DNA of 23,345 nt from CAYQSU01 sp964420325. GTDB taxonomy: Bacteria > Pseudomonadota > Alphaproteobacteria > Rhodospirillales > Defluviicoccaceae. Position numbers and translations under genes: made by a program. The number at the start of each line of letters is the position of its first letter. The stretch's first letter is position 1. Where the stretch lies: NCBI GenBank assembly GCA_964420325.1, contig CAYQSU010000057.1:1-23345 (forward strand). The letters are read 5' to 3'. Shown here one piece after another: positions 1 to 7,908 of the stretch. The notes beneath the pieces were generated by a model. The model was not told the DNA's origin and searched no databases. It was given only the letters and a program-made list of their open reading frames with translations.

Positions 1-1
1 C

Positions 2-640
2 CCCAGGAGAGCGACACCTACCTCAACTTTTCAACAGCGACCGGGACATCCCCGCCGGAACGCCAAACCGGGCCCCGCCCTCAGAAAGCTCTCGGACGGG
101 TGCGGCCTACAGCTGTGGGTTCAGCCAACAGGTGCGCGCCTTTGGCGGCTTGCCTATCGCTTTGGCGGAAAGCAGAAGCTTCTGGCGTCGGGAGTCTACC
201 CCGCCACGTCCCTTGCCGACGCGCGGCATGCGCGCGAAGACGCGAAGCGGCATCTTGCAGCCGGAGTGGATCCCTCGCAGGCGAAGAAGCAGGCGAAGGC
301 GATCCAACGCGAGTCGGGCGACACCTTTCGCACGATCGCGGAGGAGGACGTTTCGAAGTTGAAGCAGGAAGGCCGCGCCAACAAGACCGTTTCCAAGATC
401 GAATGGTTGCTCGCGTTCGCCTATCCGACGCTCGGCAATCAATCCATCAAGGAAGTTCGCGCGCCGGCCATCCTGCGGCTGCTCCGGGAGGTCGAAGCCC
501 GCGGGCGACACGCGTCGGCCCGTCGGCTTCGATCAACGATCGGAAGCGCGTTTCGGTATGCGTCGGCAACCGCACGCGCCGAAGGTGATCCCGCGTTCGC
601 GTTCGAGGGCGCTCTCATCAAGCCAATCGTCCAGCCTCGC
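2..640 (+). pseudogene. P4-type tyrosine integrase, N-terminal remnant
   Basis: One open frame reads as the N-terminal DUF4102 arm-binding domain of a P4-like integrase (KLSDG, then LWRLAYRFGGKQK and LASGVYPATSLADAR), followed by the core-binding SAM-like domain (TFRTIAEED, then SARRLRSTIGSAFRYA). Such enzymes insert islands into tRNA genes. The similarity stops near RAAV at about 640, before the catalytic domain, so none of the R..H-x-x-R..Y residues is present. The start is damaged too: around positions 36-60 the expected SDRDI-RRNAKPG reading is split over two frames, and no start codon is visible. The gene is broken at both ends and cannot be active. The next fragment begins in another frame at once. 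The family call is firm; the exact breakpoints are approximate. Confidence 0.8.
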
Positions 641-1185
641 GCGGCGGTGCCCTGGAGACCGTGCGCCGCCGCGCCCGCGATCTCGGGATCGTCCTCGAAG
701 AGGACCTGGTCCGCGACGCCGAGCGGGCGCGGGACGAGGTCGACACCCTGGGCAAGGTCATCTCGGCCGATCTCACCCGAGCCGTCCTCGATCTGGCGCC
801 GGTGATCGCCGATGCCTGGGAGCAGCTGGCGGCGCTGGCCGAGGACGCCGGGGTCGCCTACGAACAGATGAAGCTGCTCGCTGCGGGCGATACCAATCTC
901 GAAGGCCTCAGCCTGCGCAGCACCCGGGCGATCGTCGGCGAGTTGCGCGACGACGTGAAGGCGCTACGGGCGGAGCGCGACGCCCTTGGTGACAGCGTCC
1001 TCGACGACGTGCAGCGGCGCTGGATCGAGTGGCGGCTGGAGCGGAAGGAGCAGGCACCGCAGCAACGGCAGGCCAAGCTCGCCTGGCTGCAGCGGGACAC
1101 TCGCCTCACTGGGGCGCCATCCGTTCCCGCCGCTCGCCCCAGCACTGCGTCCGCTGCATGGCAACACCGTCAAGAGAACGCATGA
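637..1185 (+). pseudogene. Phage tail tape-measure-like fragment
   Basis: The frame reads GGALETVRRRARDLG, then a long, charged, alpha-helical stretch (EDLVRDAERARDEVDTLGKV, ADLTRAVLDLAPVIAD, ELRDDVKALRAERDALG) and ends at a stop at 1183-1185. Composition and helical register resemble part of a phage tail tape-measure or tail-associated protein, but no diagnostic motif is visible, so this is a resemblance only. A GTG at 661 could serve as a start, but the coding similarity begins upstream of it at the integrase breakpoint. It is therefore more likely a 5'-truncated piece joined to the integrase by deletion. An unknown coiled-coil protein is the alternative. Confidence 0.45.
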
Positions 1186-1211
1186 TTCGTGGCCGCGCGG
1201 TCGGCTATGAA

Positions 1212-1745
1212 ATGAGGGCGACGTCCCGAATCCGCCCCGGAGCGACAACGGACCCGCACACAGGGAACGCAAAAACGACCTGCCGGGAGATCATGAATCC
1301 CGACCCGCCCGTGCTGCTCGCCACGGATACGGTCGGCCACGCGTTGGCGATCCTGTTGCAGCGCCGCACCCTGGCGCTGCCGGTGGTCGACGGCGAGCGG
1401 CGCTACCTCGGCCTGTTCGCCAAGAGCCGGCTGTTCGGGCTGATGCTGCCGAGCGTCGTCGCGCAAGAGGATGTGCTGCCGAAGATCGCCCACCTCACCG
1501 ATCTCGCCTACCTGTTGGACGATCTCGAGGACCTGCGCAAGCGCTTCGCGCCGCTGCGCGACCATCCCGTCGCCGCCTACGCCGACAGCGAGGCGCCGAC
1601 ACTGAAACCGGACTCGCCGCTGATGGCGGCGGTGCTGCTGGTGTTTCGGACCCGCAACTTCGTGCCCGTCGTCGAGCCGCGCAGCCGCCGGCTGGTCGGC
1701 GTCGTCTCCACATGGGATATCCTTTCGAAGTTTGCGGAGGATTAG
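1212..1745 (+). CDS. CBS-domain pair protein
   Basis: A 177-residue soluble protein with two CBS domains. The first covers about residues 23-85 (REIMNPDPPVL, then LALPVVDGERRYLGLF). The second covers about 115-177 and ends VPVVEPRSRRLVGVVSTWDIL. CBS pairs bind adenosyl ligands such as ATP, AMP or SAM, or c-di-AMP, and often gate transporters. The ATG at 1212 was chosen because the next in-frame ATG (1293) would cut the first CBS domain. No strong ribosome site precedes it, so the start is uncertain. The stop codon TAG shares its last base with the GTG start of the permease that follows. Translational coupling and a regulatory partnership with that permease are inferred. Confidence 0.85.
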   Translation: MRATSRIRPGATTDPHTGNAKTTCREIMNPDPPVLLATDTVGHALAILLQRRTLALPVVDGERRYLGLFAKSRLFGLMLPSVVAQEDVLPKIAHLTDLAYLLDDLEDLRKRFAPLRDHPVAAYADSEAPTLKPDSPLMAAVLLVFRTRNFVPVVEPRSRRLVGVVSTWDILSKFAED

Positions 1746-3088
1746 TGATCGAGGCGGCGGCAACCACCGGCTCGGCGGTGCTCGGCCTGCCTTCGATCTG
1801 GGTCGCCTCGGCGCTGCTCGTCGCGACCTACGCGGGGGTCGTCAGCGAGAAGATCAATCGCGCCGTCATCGCCCTCCTCGGTGCCATCCTGATGGTCGTG
1901 CTCGGCATCCTCACCCAGGAGAAGGCGGTCGAGAGCGTCGATTTCAACACCATCGGCCTCTTGATCGGGATGATGATCATCGTCGCCGTGTCGCGGCGCA
2001 CCGGCATGTTTGAATACCTGGCAATCCGCGCGGCGAAGCTGGTCAAGGCCAATCCGGCGGCGATCATGGCGATGCTGCAGATCGTCACCGCCATGGTGTC
2101 CGCCGTCCTCGACAACGTCACCACCGTGCTTCTGGTCGTGCCGGTGACGCTGGTCATCTGCGAGCGGCTCGGCGTCAAGCCCTATCCGTTCCTCGTCGCG
2201 CAGATCTTCGCCTCCAACATCGGCGGCATGGCGACGCTGATCGGCGATCCGCCGAACATCCTGATCGGCTCCCGCGTCGGCCTCAGCTTCAACGACTTCG
2301 TTGTCAACCTGGCGCCCGCGGCCTTGGTCATCCAGGCGGTGGCATGCGCGCTGTTGCATCTGATCTGGGGCCGGCGATTGCGCGCGACGCTGCGCGCCCG
2401 CGCCAAGATCATGGCGTTCAACGAGCGCAGCGCCATCGTCGACCGGGGACTGCTGGTGAAGTCGCTGACCGTGCTCGCCGTGGTGATCGCCGGTTTCGTG
2501 CTGGCGCCGCAGCTTCACCTGGAACCGGCGACCGTCGCCTTGTTCGGAGCGGCAGCGCTGCTGCTGCTGACCTGCCTTGGCCGGACGGCGGCCGAGCAGA
2601 CGAAGGCGGTGGCCAGAAGCCTCGAAGAGGTCGAGTGGATCACGATCTTCTTTTTCATCGGCCTGTTCGTCGTCATCGCCGGCGTCCAGAGCACAGGTCT
2701 GCTCGGCAAGCTCGCCGACGCGCTGTTGTCGGTGACCGGCGGCGACCTGCGGGTCACGGCGATGGCCATTCTGTGGGCGTCGGCGATCCTGTCGTCGATC
2801 GTCGACAATATTCCCTTTGTCGCGACGATGATCCCGCTGGTGGCCGAGATGGCGCCGAGCTTCGGCGGGCCGGACGGACTGATGCCGCTGTGGTGGGCGC
2901 TGTCGCTCGGCGCCTGCCTGGGCGGCAACGGCACTCTCATCGGCGCATCCGCCAATCTCACCGTCGTCGGCCTCGCCGAGCGCGCCGGCATCCGCTTCGC
3001 CTTTGTCCAGTACATCAAGATCGCCTATCCGATGATGCTGCTGACGATCGCCCTCAGCATGATCTACCTCGAGCTCCGGTTTCTGTGA
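1745..3088 (+). CDS. ArsB/NhaD-type ion transporter (permease)
   Basis: A 447-residue integral membrane protein of the ion-transporter superfamily (ArsB / NhaD / P-protein, citrate-transporter fold), with about 11-12 hydrophobic segments. Family signatures are NIGGMATLIGDPPNILIG at about residues 155-172 and the matching pseudo-repeat SSIVDNIPFVATMIPLV plus LGGNGTLIGASANL in the C-terminal half. Members export arsenite or exchange Na+/H+ or other anions; the substrate cannot be read from the sequence. The GTG at 1745 is preferred: GGAGG at 1736-1740 lies four bases upstream and the codon overlaps the CBS gene's stop. An in-frame ATG at 1712 lies inside the CBS gene and has no comparable site. 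No arsR or other metal genes are nearby. Confidence 0.9.
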   Translation: MIEAAATTGSAVLGLPSIWVASALLVATYAGVVSEKINRAVIALLGAILMVVLGILTQEKAVESVDFNTIGLLIGMMIIVAVSRRTGMFEYLAIRAAKLVKANPAAIMAMLQIVTAMVSAVLDNVTTVLLVVPVTLVICERLGVKPYPFLVAQIFASNIGGMATLIGDPPNILIGSRVGLSFNDFVVNLAPAALVIQAVACALLHLIWGRRLRATLRARAKIMAFNERSAIVDRGLLVKSLTVLAVVIAGFVLAPQLHLEPATVALFGAAALLLLTCLGRTAAEQTKAVARSLEEVEWITIFFFIGLFVVIAGVQSTGLLGKLADALLSVTGGDLRVTAMAILWASAILSSIVDNIPFVATMIPLVAEMAPSFGGPDGLMPLWWALSLGACLGGNGTLIGASANLTVVGLAERAGIRFAFVQYIKIAYPMMLLTIALSMIYLELRFL

Positions 3089-3236
3089 GCCCGAGGGCCG
3101 AGGCCGGCGGCGGGCCGCCACTCGGCGCCGGCGGTCGATGACCTGAAGCCGTCTGGTGACGATGCGTCCGGCGCCGCCGGGTTGCGCTTCGATGCGGTCG
3201 CGACGTTCCTTACCTGGTGAGGAGTTCCGAACCCTC

Positions 3237-3311
3237 CCCTGCGGCGTCAGCAAGTCCTGGCTCGCCTGCGCCCTCGGACAGAAGGCCTGCCGCGACGACG
3301 TCTCGGTTCTC
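3237..3311 (+). pseudogene. IS21-family istB ATPase scrap
   Basis: In the 365-bp gap between the permease and the GH65 gene, one frame gives PCGVSKSWLACALGQ and then KACRDDVSVL. This matches the Walker A region of the IS21 helper ATPase IstB, usually GPTGVGKSWLACALG then KACRDGxSVLY. The Walker glycine is replaced by serine, and similarity is lost within about 25 codons on both sides. It is a dead fragment of an old IS21 copy. The rest of the gap (3089-3236 and 3312-3453) holds nothing I recognise apart from short GC-rich dyads after the permease stop. Confidence 0.7.
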
Positions 3312-3453
3312 CCCCTGTACCCTTCACGCGGTTGGTGAGTTGGTCTTTGGTGTAGGCTGATCTGACCGGGCCGGCCTGCCGGGAGCGACCCATTGCCCCC
3401 TGTGCTGCGTGTCCTGCATGGTCCCTCGGTGCGGGTTCGGCGGTCGCCCCCGG

Positions 3454-5847
3454 TCAGAGGCTGAAGGTGGCGCGCTCGCCCGGCCGCAGCTCCCGGATCT
3501 CGCCGTTGCAGCCGATCCTTACCGCCTGGCCGAGGCCGTCGGCGAGCGCGGCGACGGTGAGCCGGCCGCCTTCGAGGCTGACGGTCAGCGGGGTCTGGCG
3601 GAACTGCATCGGGAACGTGATGCCGTCGAGGCGGGCCATCGGCTTCGGCGCGAAATGGAGCACCTCGCCCCGGATGTCGGCGCCGAGGTAGCCGCGCTGG
3701 ATGAGGTCGATGGTGCCAGCCATTACCCCCAAGTGGATGCCCTCCTTGGTGGTGCCGCCCTGGATGTCGCCGATGTCACTCTCGAGGGCGGCGACGAACC
3801 GACCCCACGAGCTCTCGGGATCGAGCCCGGCCTCGATGCCGGCATGGACGATATAGCTGAGGGTCGAGCCGTGCGAGGTGCGGCGCTCGTAATACGAGAT
3901 GGTCTTGCGCGCCGTCGCCTCGTCGTAAGCGTAGCCGAGGCCTTCGAGAAGCTCCCTGAGCGCCTCCTCGGAGAACAGGAACCACAGCATCAGCGTGTCG
4001 GCCTGCTTGGCGAGCTTGTAACGATCCGGCGTGTCGCCCTCGGCCTTGAGCAGGCGGTCGAGGCGCTGGATGTTGCCGTACTTGTTGCGGTAGCCCTCCC
4101 AGTCGAGCTCGTCGAGGGCCTCGTAGCCTTCGAACTGGCTGATGATGCCGTCGGCGTGGAACGGGACGAACATCCTGGCCGCCATCTCCTGCCACATCGC
4201 GACCTCGGCGTCCTCGAGCCCGATGCGGACGGCGAGCGCCTGCCGCCTTCGTTGCGGCATCAGCTCGAGCACGCGCCGGGCCACCTGGCTGATCCACGCC
4301 ACCATGATGTTGGTATACGCGTTGTTGGGGAGCCCGTGCCGGTCGGAGCCGTGGACCTGCTCGTGGAACTCGTCCGGCCCCATCACGCCGTGGATCTCGT
4401 AGCGGCCGCGGTCGGCGTTGAAGTGGGCGATCGACGCCCAGAAGCGGGCGATCTCCAGCATCATCTCGGCGCCGTGATCCCAAAGGAACTGGAGATCGCC
4501 GGTGCTCTGGTAATATTCCCAGATATTGTAGAAGATTGCGGCGCTGACGTGCCGCTGGTTGTGACTGAGGTCGGGATCCCAGCGCCCCGACTTGGGATTG
4601 AGGTGGACCACCTGGGTCTCCTCGCGGCCGTCGCTGCCGCTCTGCCACGGGTACATGGCGCCGCGGTAGCCGTGCTCTCTCGCCGCGGCGCGGGCCTTGT
4701 CGAGGCGGCGGTAGCGGTACATCAGCAGCTCGCGGGTCACCTCCGGCAGGCGGAGATTGATGAACGGAAAGACGTAGAGCTCGTCCCAGAAGACGTGGCC
4801 GCGGTAGGCCTCGCCGTTGAGGCCGCGCGCGGGCACGCCGGCGTCGATGTCGCCGGTGTGCGGCGAGCACACCTGCAGGAGGTGGGAGATGTGGAAACGG
4901 ACCAGCCGCTGCACGTGCTCGTCCTTGGGGATGCGGATGTCGCAGCGCTCCCACAGCCGCTCCCAGGCGCCCTGATGACGACTCAGCTCCTCGCCAAACT
5001 CGCGGGCGCCGGCCGCCGCCTCCTGGGCGTTGACCAGGGGCTCGCTGATGGCGTTGTCGCGGGAGGTGAAGAACGCCACCATCTTCTCGACCCGTACGGC
5101 CGCCTTCTCCGCGACGTCGAAGGCGAGGCCCTGCTGGATGTAGCCCTCGAGCTCGAGCACGCTGGCATGGGTGGTGATCACCTCGTGCTCGCCGTAGACG
5201 CGCGTCCGCGCCGCCTCGCCGACGTAGATGCGGGACTGGCGGGTCTGAGCCAGCAGCGAGATGCAGTCGGGGCCGACCGCCGCCTGATCGATGGCGTTGA
5301 GGTGGCGGCTCTCGAGCTGCCGGTAGCGGGCGACGCCGGCGTTGATGACGCGGCCGTCGAGGGCGGACAGGATCTCGACGCGGCCCGACCAGTTCTCCGC
5401 CGTGAGCGTCCATTTGATCGCCGCGAGATGCATGGTCGCCATGCTGACGAAGCGGCGGCTCACGAGCGTCGTCTCGCGCCCCGCCCGGTCGCGGAAGCGC
5501 AGGCTGCGGCCGAGCACGGCGGTGCGGATGTCGTAGTCGTGCCGGTAGTCGAGCAGCTCGATGTTGGTCATCGACAAGGGCTCGTCGTCCTCGATGCGGA
5601 GCTTCAGCGGCAGCCAGTTGGGCAGGTTGACCAGGTCCTCGTTGACCACCGGCCGGCCGGCCATCACCGTGGTCGCGCGGTTGAAGCCGCCGTGGACATA
5701 GGTCCCGGGATAGTGCACCTCGCCGGCGTCCGCCCACTCGAGGGCGCCGCGGGTGCTAACGTAGCCGTTGCCGGTGGAGGTCAGCGCCTCGCGCAGGCCC
5801 TCCTCCTCGGGCTGGAACGAAGGATAAACGAGGGTCCAGGTCGACAT
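3454..5847 (-). CDS. GH65 disaccharide phosphorylase (trehalose/maltose/kojibiose type)
   Basis: A complete 797-residue glycoside hydrolase family 65 enzyme. It is likely cytoplasmic and splits an alpha-glucobiose with phosphate into beta-glucose-1-phosphate and glucose. Visible features are an N-terminal beta-sandwich (about 1-270), an (alpha/alpha)6 barrel with the substrate motif FWDELYVFPF (353-362), the general acid Glu493 in GPDEFHE, KQADTLM (614-620) and the phosphate-site motif SHGSTLS (658-664), followed by GGTTKEGIHLG. The ATG at 5847 has AAGGAAA eight bases upstream. It is the last gene after beta-phosphoglucomutase and otsB, which argues for trehalose as substrate. Maltose or kojibiose phosphorylase cannot be excluded, because specificity within GH65 depends on loops I cannot judge by eye. 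Confidence 0.92.
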   Translation of the reverse strand: MSTWTLVYPSFQPEEEGLREALTSTGNGYVSTRGALEWADAGEVHYPGTYVHGGFNRATTVMAGRPVVNEDLVNLPNWLPLKLRIEDDEPLSMTNIELLDYRHDYDIRTAVLGRSLRFRDRAGRETTLVSRRFVSMATMHLAAIKWTLTAENWSGRVEILSALDGRVINAGVARYRQLESRHLNAIDQAAVGPDCISLLAQTRQSRIYVGEAARTRVYGEHEVITTHASVLELEGYIQQGLAFDVAEKAAVRVEKMVAFFTSRDNAISEPLVNAQEAAAGAREFGEELSRHQGAWERLWERCDIRIPKDEHVQRLVRFHISHLLQVCSPHTGDIDAGVPARGLNGEAYRGHVFWDELYVFPFINLRLPEVTRELLMYRYRRLDKARAAAREHGYRGAMYPWQSGSDGREETQVVHLNPKSGRWDPDLSHNQRHVSAAIFYNIWEYYQSTGDLQFLWDHGAEMMLEIARFWASIAHFNADRGRYEIHGVMGPDEFHEQVHGSDRHGLPNNAYTNIMVAWISQVARRVLELMPQRRRQALAVRIGLEDAEVAMWQEMAARMFVPFHADGIISQFEGYEALDELDWEGYRNKYGNIQRLDRLLKAEGDTPDRYKLAKQADTLMLWFLFSEEALRELLEGLGYAYDEATARKTISYYERRTSHGSTLSYIVHAGIEAGLDPESSWGRFVAALESDIGDIQGGTTKEGIHLGVMAGTIDLIQRGYLGADIRGEVLHFAPKPMARLDGITFPMQFRQTPLTVSLEGGRLTVAALADGLGQAVRIGCNGEIRELRPGERATFSL

Positions 5848-5910
5848 GACGTTTCCTTTTCGTCTGGTCTGCGTTCCCGGCGGGCGGCGGCAGACGGGAT
5901 ACGGGGCCGC

Positions 5911-6720
5911 TCAGCGCGCCAGCGTGTCCAGGAACTGCTCCACCTCGTCCATGGTGTTGAGGATGAAATCGGCCCGCGTGCTGCGCCCGGCGACCTCCGG
6001 GTCGTCGGCGCGGCCGACGAAGACGCCGATGCCGCGGCCCGCGAGCGCCCGGAACGCATCCTCGTCGGTGACGTCGTCGCCGAGATACATCGGCATGATG
6101 TCGTCGCGGTCGAGGCCGAGAGCCTCGATCAGGTACAAGACCGCCTTGCCCTTGTCCCAGTCGATCTTGGGCTGGAGCTCGAACACCATCTTGCCGGGGG
6201 TGACCTTGAGCGCGTCGGCGTGGTCGGCGAGGATCCGATCGACCACGGCCTTGATCTTCGGCCGCTCCTCGTCGGCGACGAGGCGGAAGTGGGCGGCGAC
6301 CGAGGACCGCTTCGGCTCGACGAGGGCGCCCGGGATCGGATCCATCGCCTGGTGCAGCCGCCGCTTCACCTCCTCGAGAAGGCCGGCGAACTCGCCGCCC
6401 ATCTCCTTCTCGATGGCGCCGCCGGTGGGGCTCCAGATGTCGAAGCCGTGGCTGCCGGCGACGATCAGGTTGTCGAGACCCATCAGCTCCTGCACCACCG
6501 GCCGATCGCGGCCGCTGACCACGCACACCGGGCATCGCTCGGCGAGCGCCTGCACCGCCCGGCGCATGCTTTCGGAGATGACGGCGTCCTCCGGCCGGTC
6601 GACGATCGGCGTGAGCGTGCCGTCGTAGTCGAGAAAGACGGCCGGCTTGCGGCCGGCCAGGCGCTCGGCGAGCGCGTCGACGTGGATGATCGCGTGCGGC
6701 AGATCGCCGATGTTCCTCAT
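5911..6720 (-). CDS. otsB: Trehalose-6-phosphate phosphatase
   Basis: A 269-residue HAD-superfamily (IIB) phosphatase that removes phosphate from trehalose-6-phosphate. HAD motif I is DYDGTLTP with nucleophile Asp31 and acid Asp33, motif II is VVSGRDR, motif III is the lysine of KIDWDKGKAV, and motif IV is GDDVTDEDAF. The length is normal for OtsB. GTG-ATG-ATG occur in a row at 6726-6718. The last ATG has the best spacing (seven bases) from GGAGG, but a start at 6723 is equally possible. The gene sits 29 bp after the beta-phosphoglucomutase stop and 63 bp before the GH65 start, on the same strand. The partner synthase OtsA is not in the window. Confidence 0.93.
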   Translation of the reverse strand: MRNIGDLPHAIIHVDALAERLAGRKPAVFLDYDGTLTPIVDRPEDAVISESMRRAVQALAERCPVCVVSGRDRPVVQELMGLDNLIVAGSHGFDIWSPTGGAIEKEMGGEFAGLLEEVKRRLHQAMDPIPGALVEPKRSSVAAHFRLVADEERPKIKAVVDRILADHADALKVTPGKMVFELQPKIDWDKGKAVLYLIEALGLDRDDIMPMYLGDDVTDEDAFRALAGRGIGVFVGRADDPEVAGRSTRADFILNTMDEVEQFLDTLAR

Positions 6721-6749
6721 CATCACTCCTCCTCTGCGGTCAGGGCGGT

Positions 6750-7511
6750 TCAGGCGAGCTCGATCTCGCCGAGGTCGCGGACGACAACGTCGGCGCCGTT
6801 GTCGAGGAGCGCCTGCGGCTCGTCATGGCGGGCGACGCCGATGACCAGACCGAAGCCGCCGGCCTTGCCGGCCTGCACGCCCGAGATGGCATCCTCGAGC
6901 ACCACCGTCCGCCGGACGTCGGCGCCCAGCATCTTCGCCGCCTCCTCATACGTGTGCGGGTCGGGCTTGCCCCTGAGCTTCAGCCGGGCGGCGACGTTGC
7001 CGTCGACCTTGGCCTCGAACAGGTCGCCGAGGCCGGCGACGGCGAGGACGGTGTCGCAGTTCTTGCTCGACGTGACGACGGCGACGTGCTTGGCCATGGC
7101 CTTGAGGCGGCGGACGAGGTCGACCGAGGTCTGGAACACCTCGCAACCCTGCTCCTTGAGCACGTCGTTGAACATGGCGTTCTTGCGGTTGCCGAGGCCG
7201 CAGACGGTCTCCCTCTCCGGTGGATCTGTTGGATCGCCCCTTTCGAGGTCCATGCCGCGGGAGCGCAGGAAGCTGTCGACTCCGTTGTAGCGGGGCATGC
7301 CGTCGACGTACCGGTAGTAGTCGGGGTCGATCTCGAACGGCTCGAACGGCATGTCCTCGCGCTCGGCGACGGTCCCGAGGTAGTCGTCGAACATCCTCTT
7401 CCAGGCGGCGGCATGGACGCTGGCGGTGTCGGTGATGATGCCGTCGAGATCGAACAGCCAAGCGTCGAAGTGATCGGCGGCAATGCGTTGCCGTGGCGAC
7501 GGAGCAGTCAT
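6750..7511 (-). CDS. Beta-phosphoglucomutase family HAD enzyme
   Basis: A 253-residue HAD-superfamily protein that converts beta-glucose-1-phosphate to glucose-6-phosphate. The nucleophile motif is FDLDGIITDT (Asp21, Asp23), with isoleucine where many HADs have valine as is usual in beta-PGM. A helical cap follows (RYNGVDSFLRSRG), then VVTSSKN, the lysine motif RGKPDPHTYEEAA, and the metal-binding VVLEDAISGVQAGKAGG. The protein is about 30 residues longer than the shortest beta-PGMs, because the cap carries an insert around PTDPPERETVCGLGNRKN. The ATG at 7511 has a purine-rich AGGGGG site. It is first in an operon with otsB and GH65 phosphorylase and would feed that enzyme's product into glycolysis. 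Confidence 0.9.
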   Translation of the reverse strand: MTAPSPRQRIAADHFDAWLFDLDGIITDTASVHAAAWKRMFDDYLGTVAEREDMPFEPFEIDPDYYRYVDGMPRYNGVDSFLRSRGMDLERGDPTDPPERETVCGLGNRKNAMFNDVLKEQGCEVFQTSVDLVRRLKAMAKHVAVVTSSKNCDTVLAVAGLGDLFEAKVDGNVAARLKLRGKPDPHTYEEAAKMLGADVRRTVVLEDAISGVQAGKAGGFGLVIGVARHDEPQALLDNGADVVVRDLGEIELA

Positions 7512-7634
7512 CGGACCCCCTTCCCTCGGTTGTACGGGCGGGGGTGCCGAACGGAGACGGCCGACGGAGCCGCCTCGAGCCCGGAGCGAGCGCCAGCACC
7601 CCCGGTGGATGGCGCGCGTCCTCGCATCTGCGGC

Positions 7635-7663
7635 ATTATAGAGGATACGCCCGCCCTGGCCAC
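7635..7663 (-). promoter_or_regulatory. Candidate promoter of the trehalose operon
   Basis: Reading the minus strand, a perfect TATAAT (7640-7635) lies 17 bp after GTGGCC (7663-7658). This is about 120 bp upstream of the beta-phosphoglucomutase start. The -10 is ideal but the -35 matches TTGACA at only three positions. Of the 260 bp between this operon and the IS scraps it is the only good promoter-like element I see. Confidence 0.35.
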
Positions 7664-7699
7664 CCCGACGGCCCCGATCTCGGAGCGCGCGCAGCAGAA

Positions 7700-7722
7700 G
7701 TGGTCCCGGACTCCGGGACCAC
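7700..7722. repeat. 23-bp near-perfect palindrome at the IS scrap edge
   Basis: GTGGTCCCGGA and TCCGGGACCAC flank a single central C, an 11-bp perfect inverted repeat. Eleven bases further on is a second hairpin (GAAACGG-CTA-CCGTTTC, 7733-7749). Both lie within 72 bp upstream of the ATG of the orfA scrap, so they may be the terminal and leader region of the dead insertion sequence. They may equally be an unrelated operator. No T-run follows either one, so they are poor terminators. Confidence 0.5.
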
Positions 7723-7771
7723 GGGCTAGGTGGAAACGGCTACCGTTTCGTGGTGGTAGACGGAGCGGACG

Positions 7772-7858
7772 ATGAGCGGACCGAGACGGAGGTTCGACGC
7801 GGCGTTCAAGGCACGGGTTGCCTTGGAGGCGGCACGGCAGGATGCGACGGTGGCGCAG
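7772..7858 (+). pseudogene. IS3-type transposase OrfA, 5' fragment
   Basis: An ATG opens the reading MSGPRRRFDAAFKARVALE, then AARQDATVAQ. This is the classic start of an IS3/IS911-type OrfA helix-turn-helix protein (compare RRKFSPEFKAKVALEA..TVAELA). The similarity ends after 29 codons at VAQ, where sequence from an opposite-facing fragment begins. No orfB catalytic region is present. It is a non-functional 5' remnant. Confidence 0.65.
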
Positions 7859-7905
7859 CGCCGCCAGCGCCACTTTCGCCTTGAACGCCGCCGTGCGACG
7901 GCGGC
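7856..7905 (-). pseudogene. Second IS3-type OrfA 5' fragment, inverted
   Basis: Reading the minus strand gives RRRRTAAFKAKVALAALR, again the start of an IS3-type OrfA. It resembles the neighbouring plus-strand fragment but is not identical to it. The two are joined tail to tail at about 7858, so the only parts kept are two OrfA N-termini pointing at each other. The fragment is short and was recognised by eye from motif spacing. Confidence 0.5.
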
Positions 7906-7908
7906 GCG

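Noticed and set aside
1..120. tRNA gene or attachment site next to the integrase remnant
   Set aside because: No cloverleaf arms or T-loop sequence can be read in the first 120 bases; any target would lie outside the window.
100..588. A 162-codon frame at the left edge
   Set aside because: The integrase reading in a different frame of the same bases explains the sequence; this one shows no family features.
3156..3338. A 60-codon frame as an independent small gene
   Set aside because: Its only recognisable part is the istB scrap; the remainder is low-information sequence without a ribosome site.
3409..7290. A 1293-codon open frame on the plus strand across the whole trehalose operon
   Set aside because: It lies antisense to three genes with full catalytic motifs. 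Its translation has the His/Leu/Asp/Val-rich look of a reverse-strand shadow in GC-rich DNA, with no domain or ribosome site.
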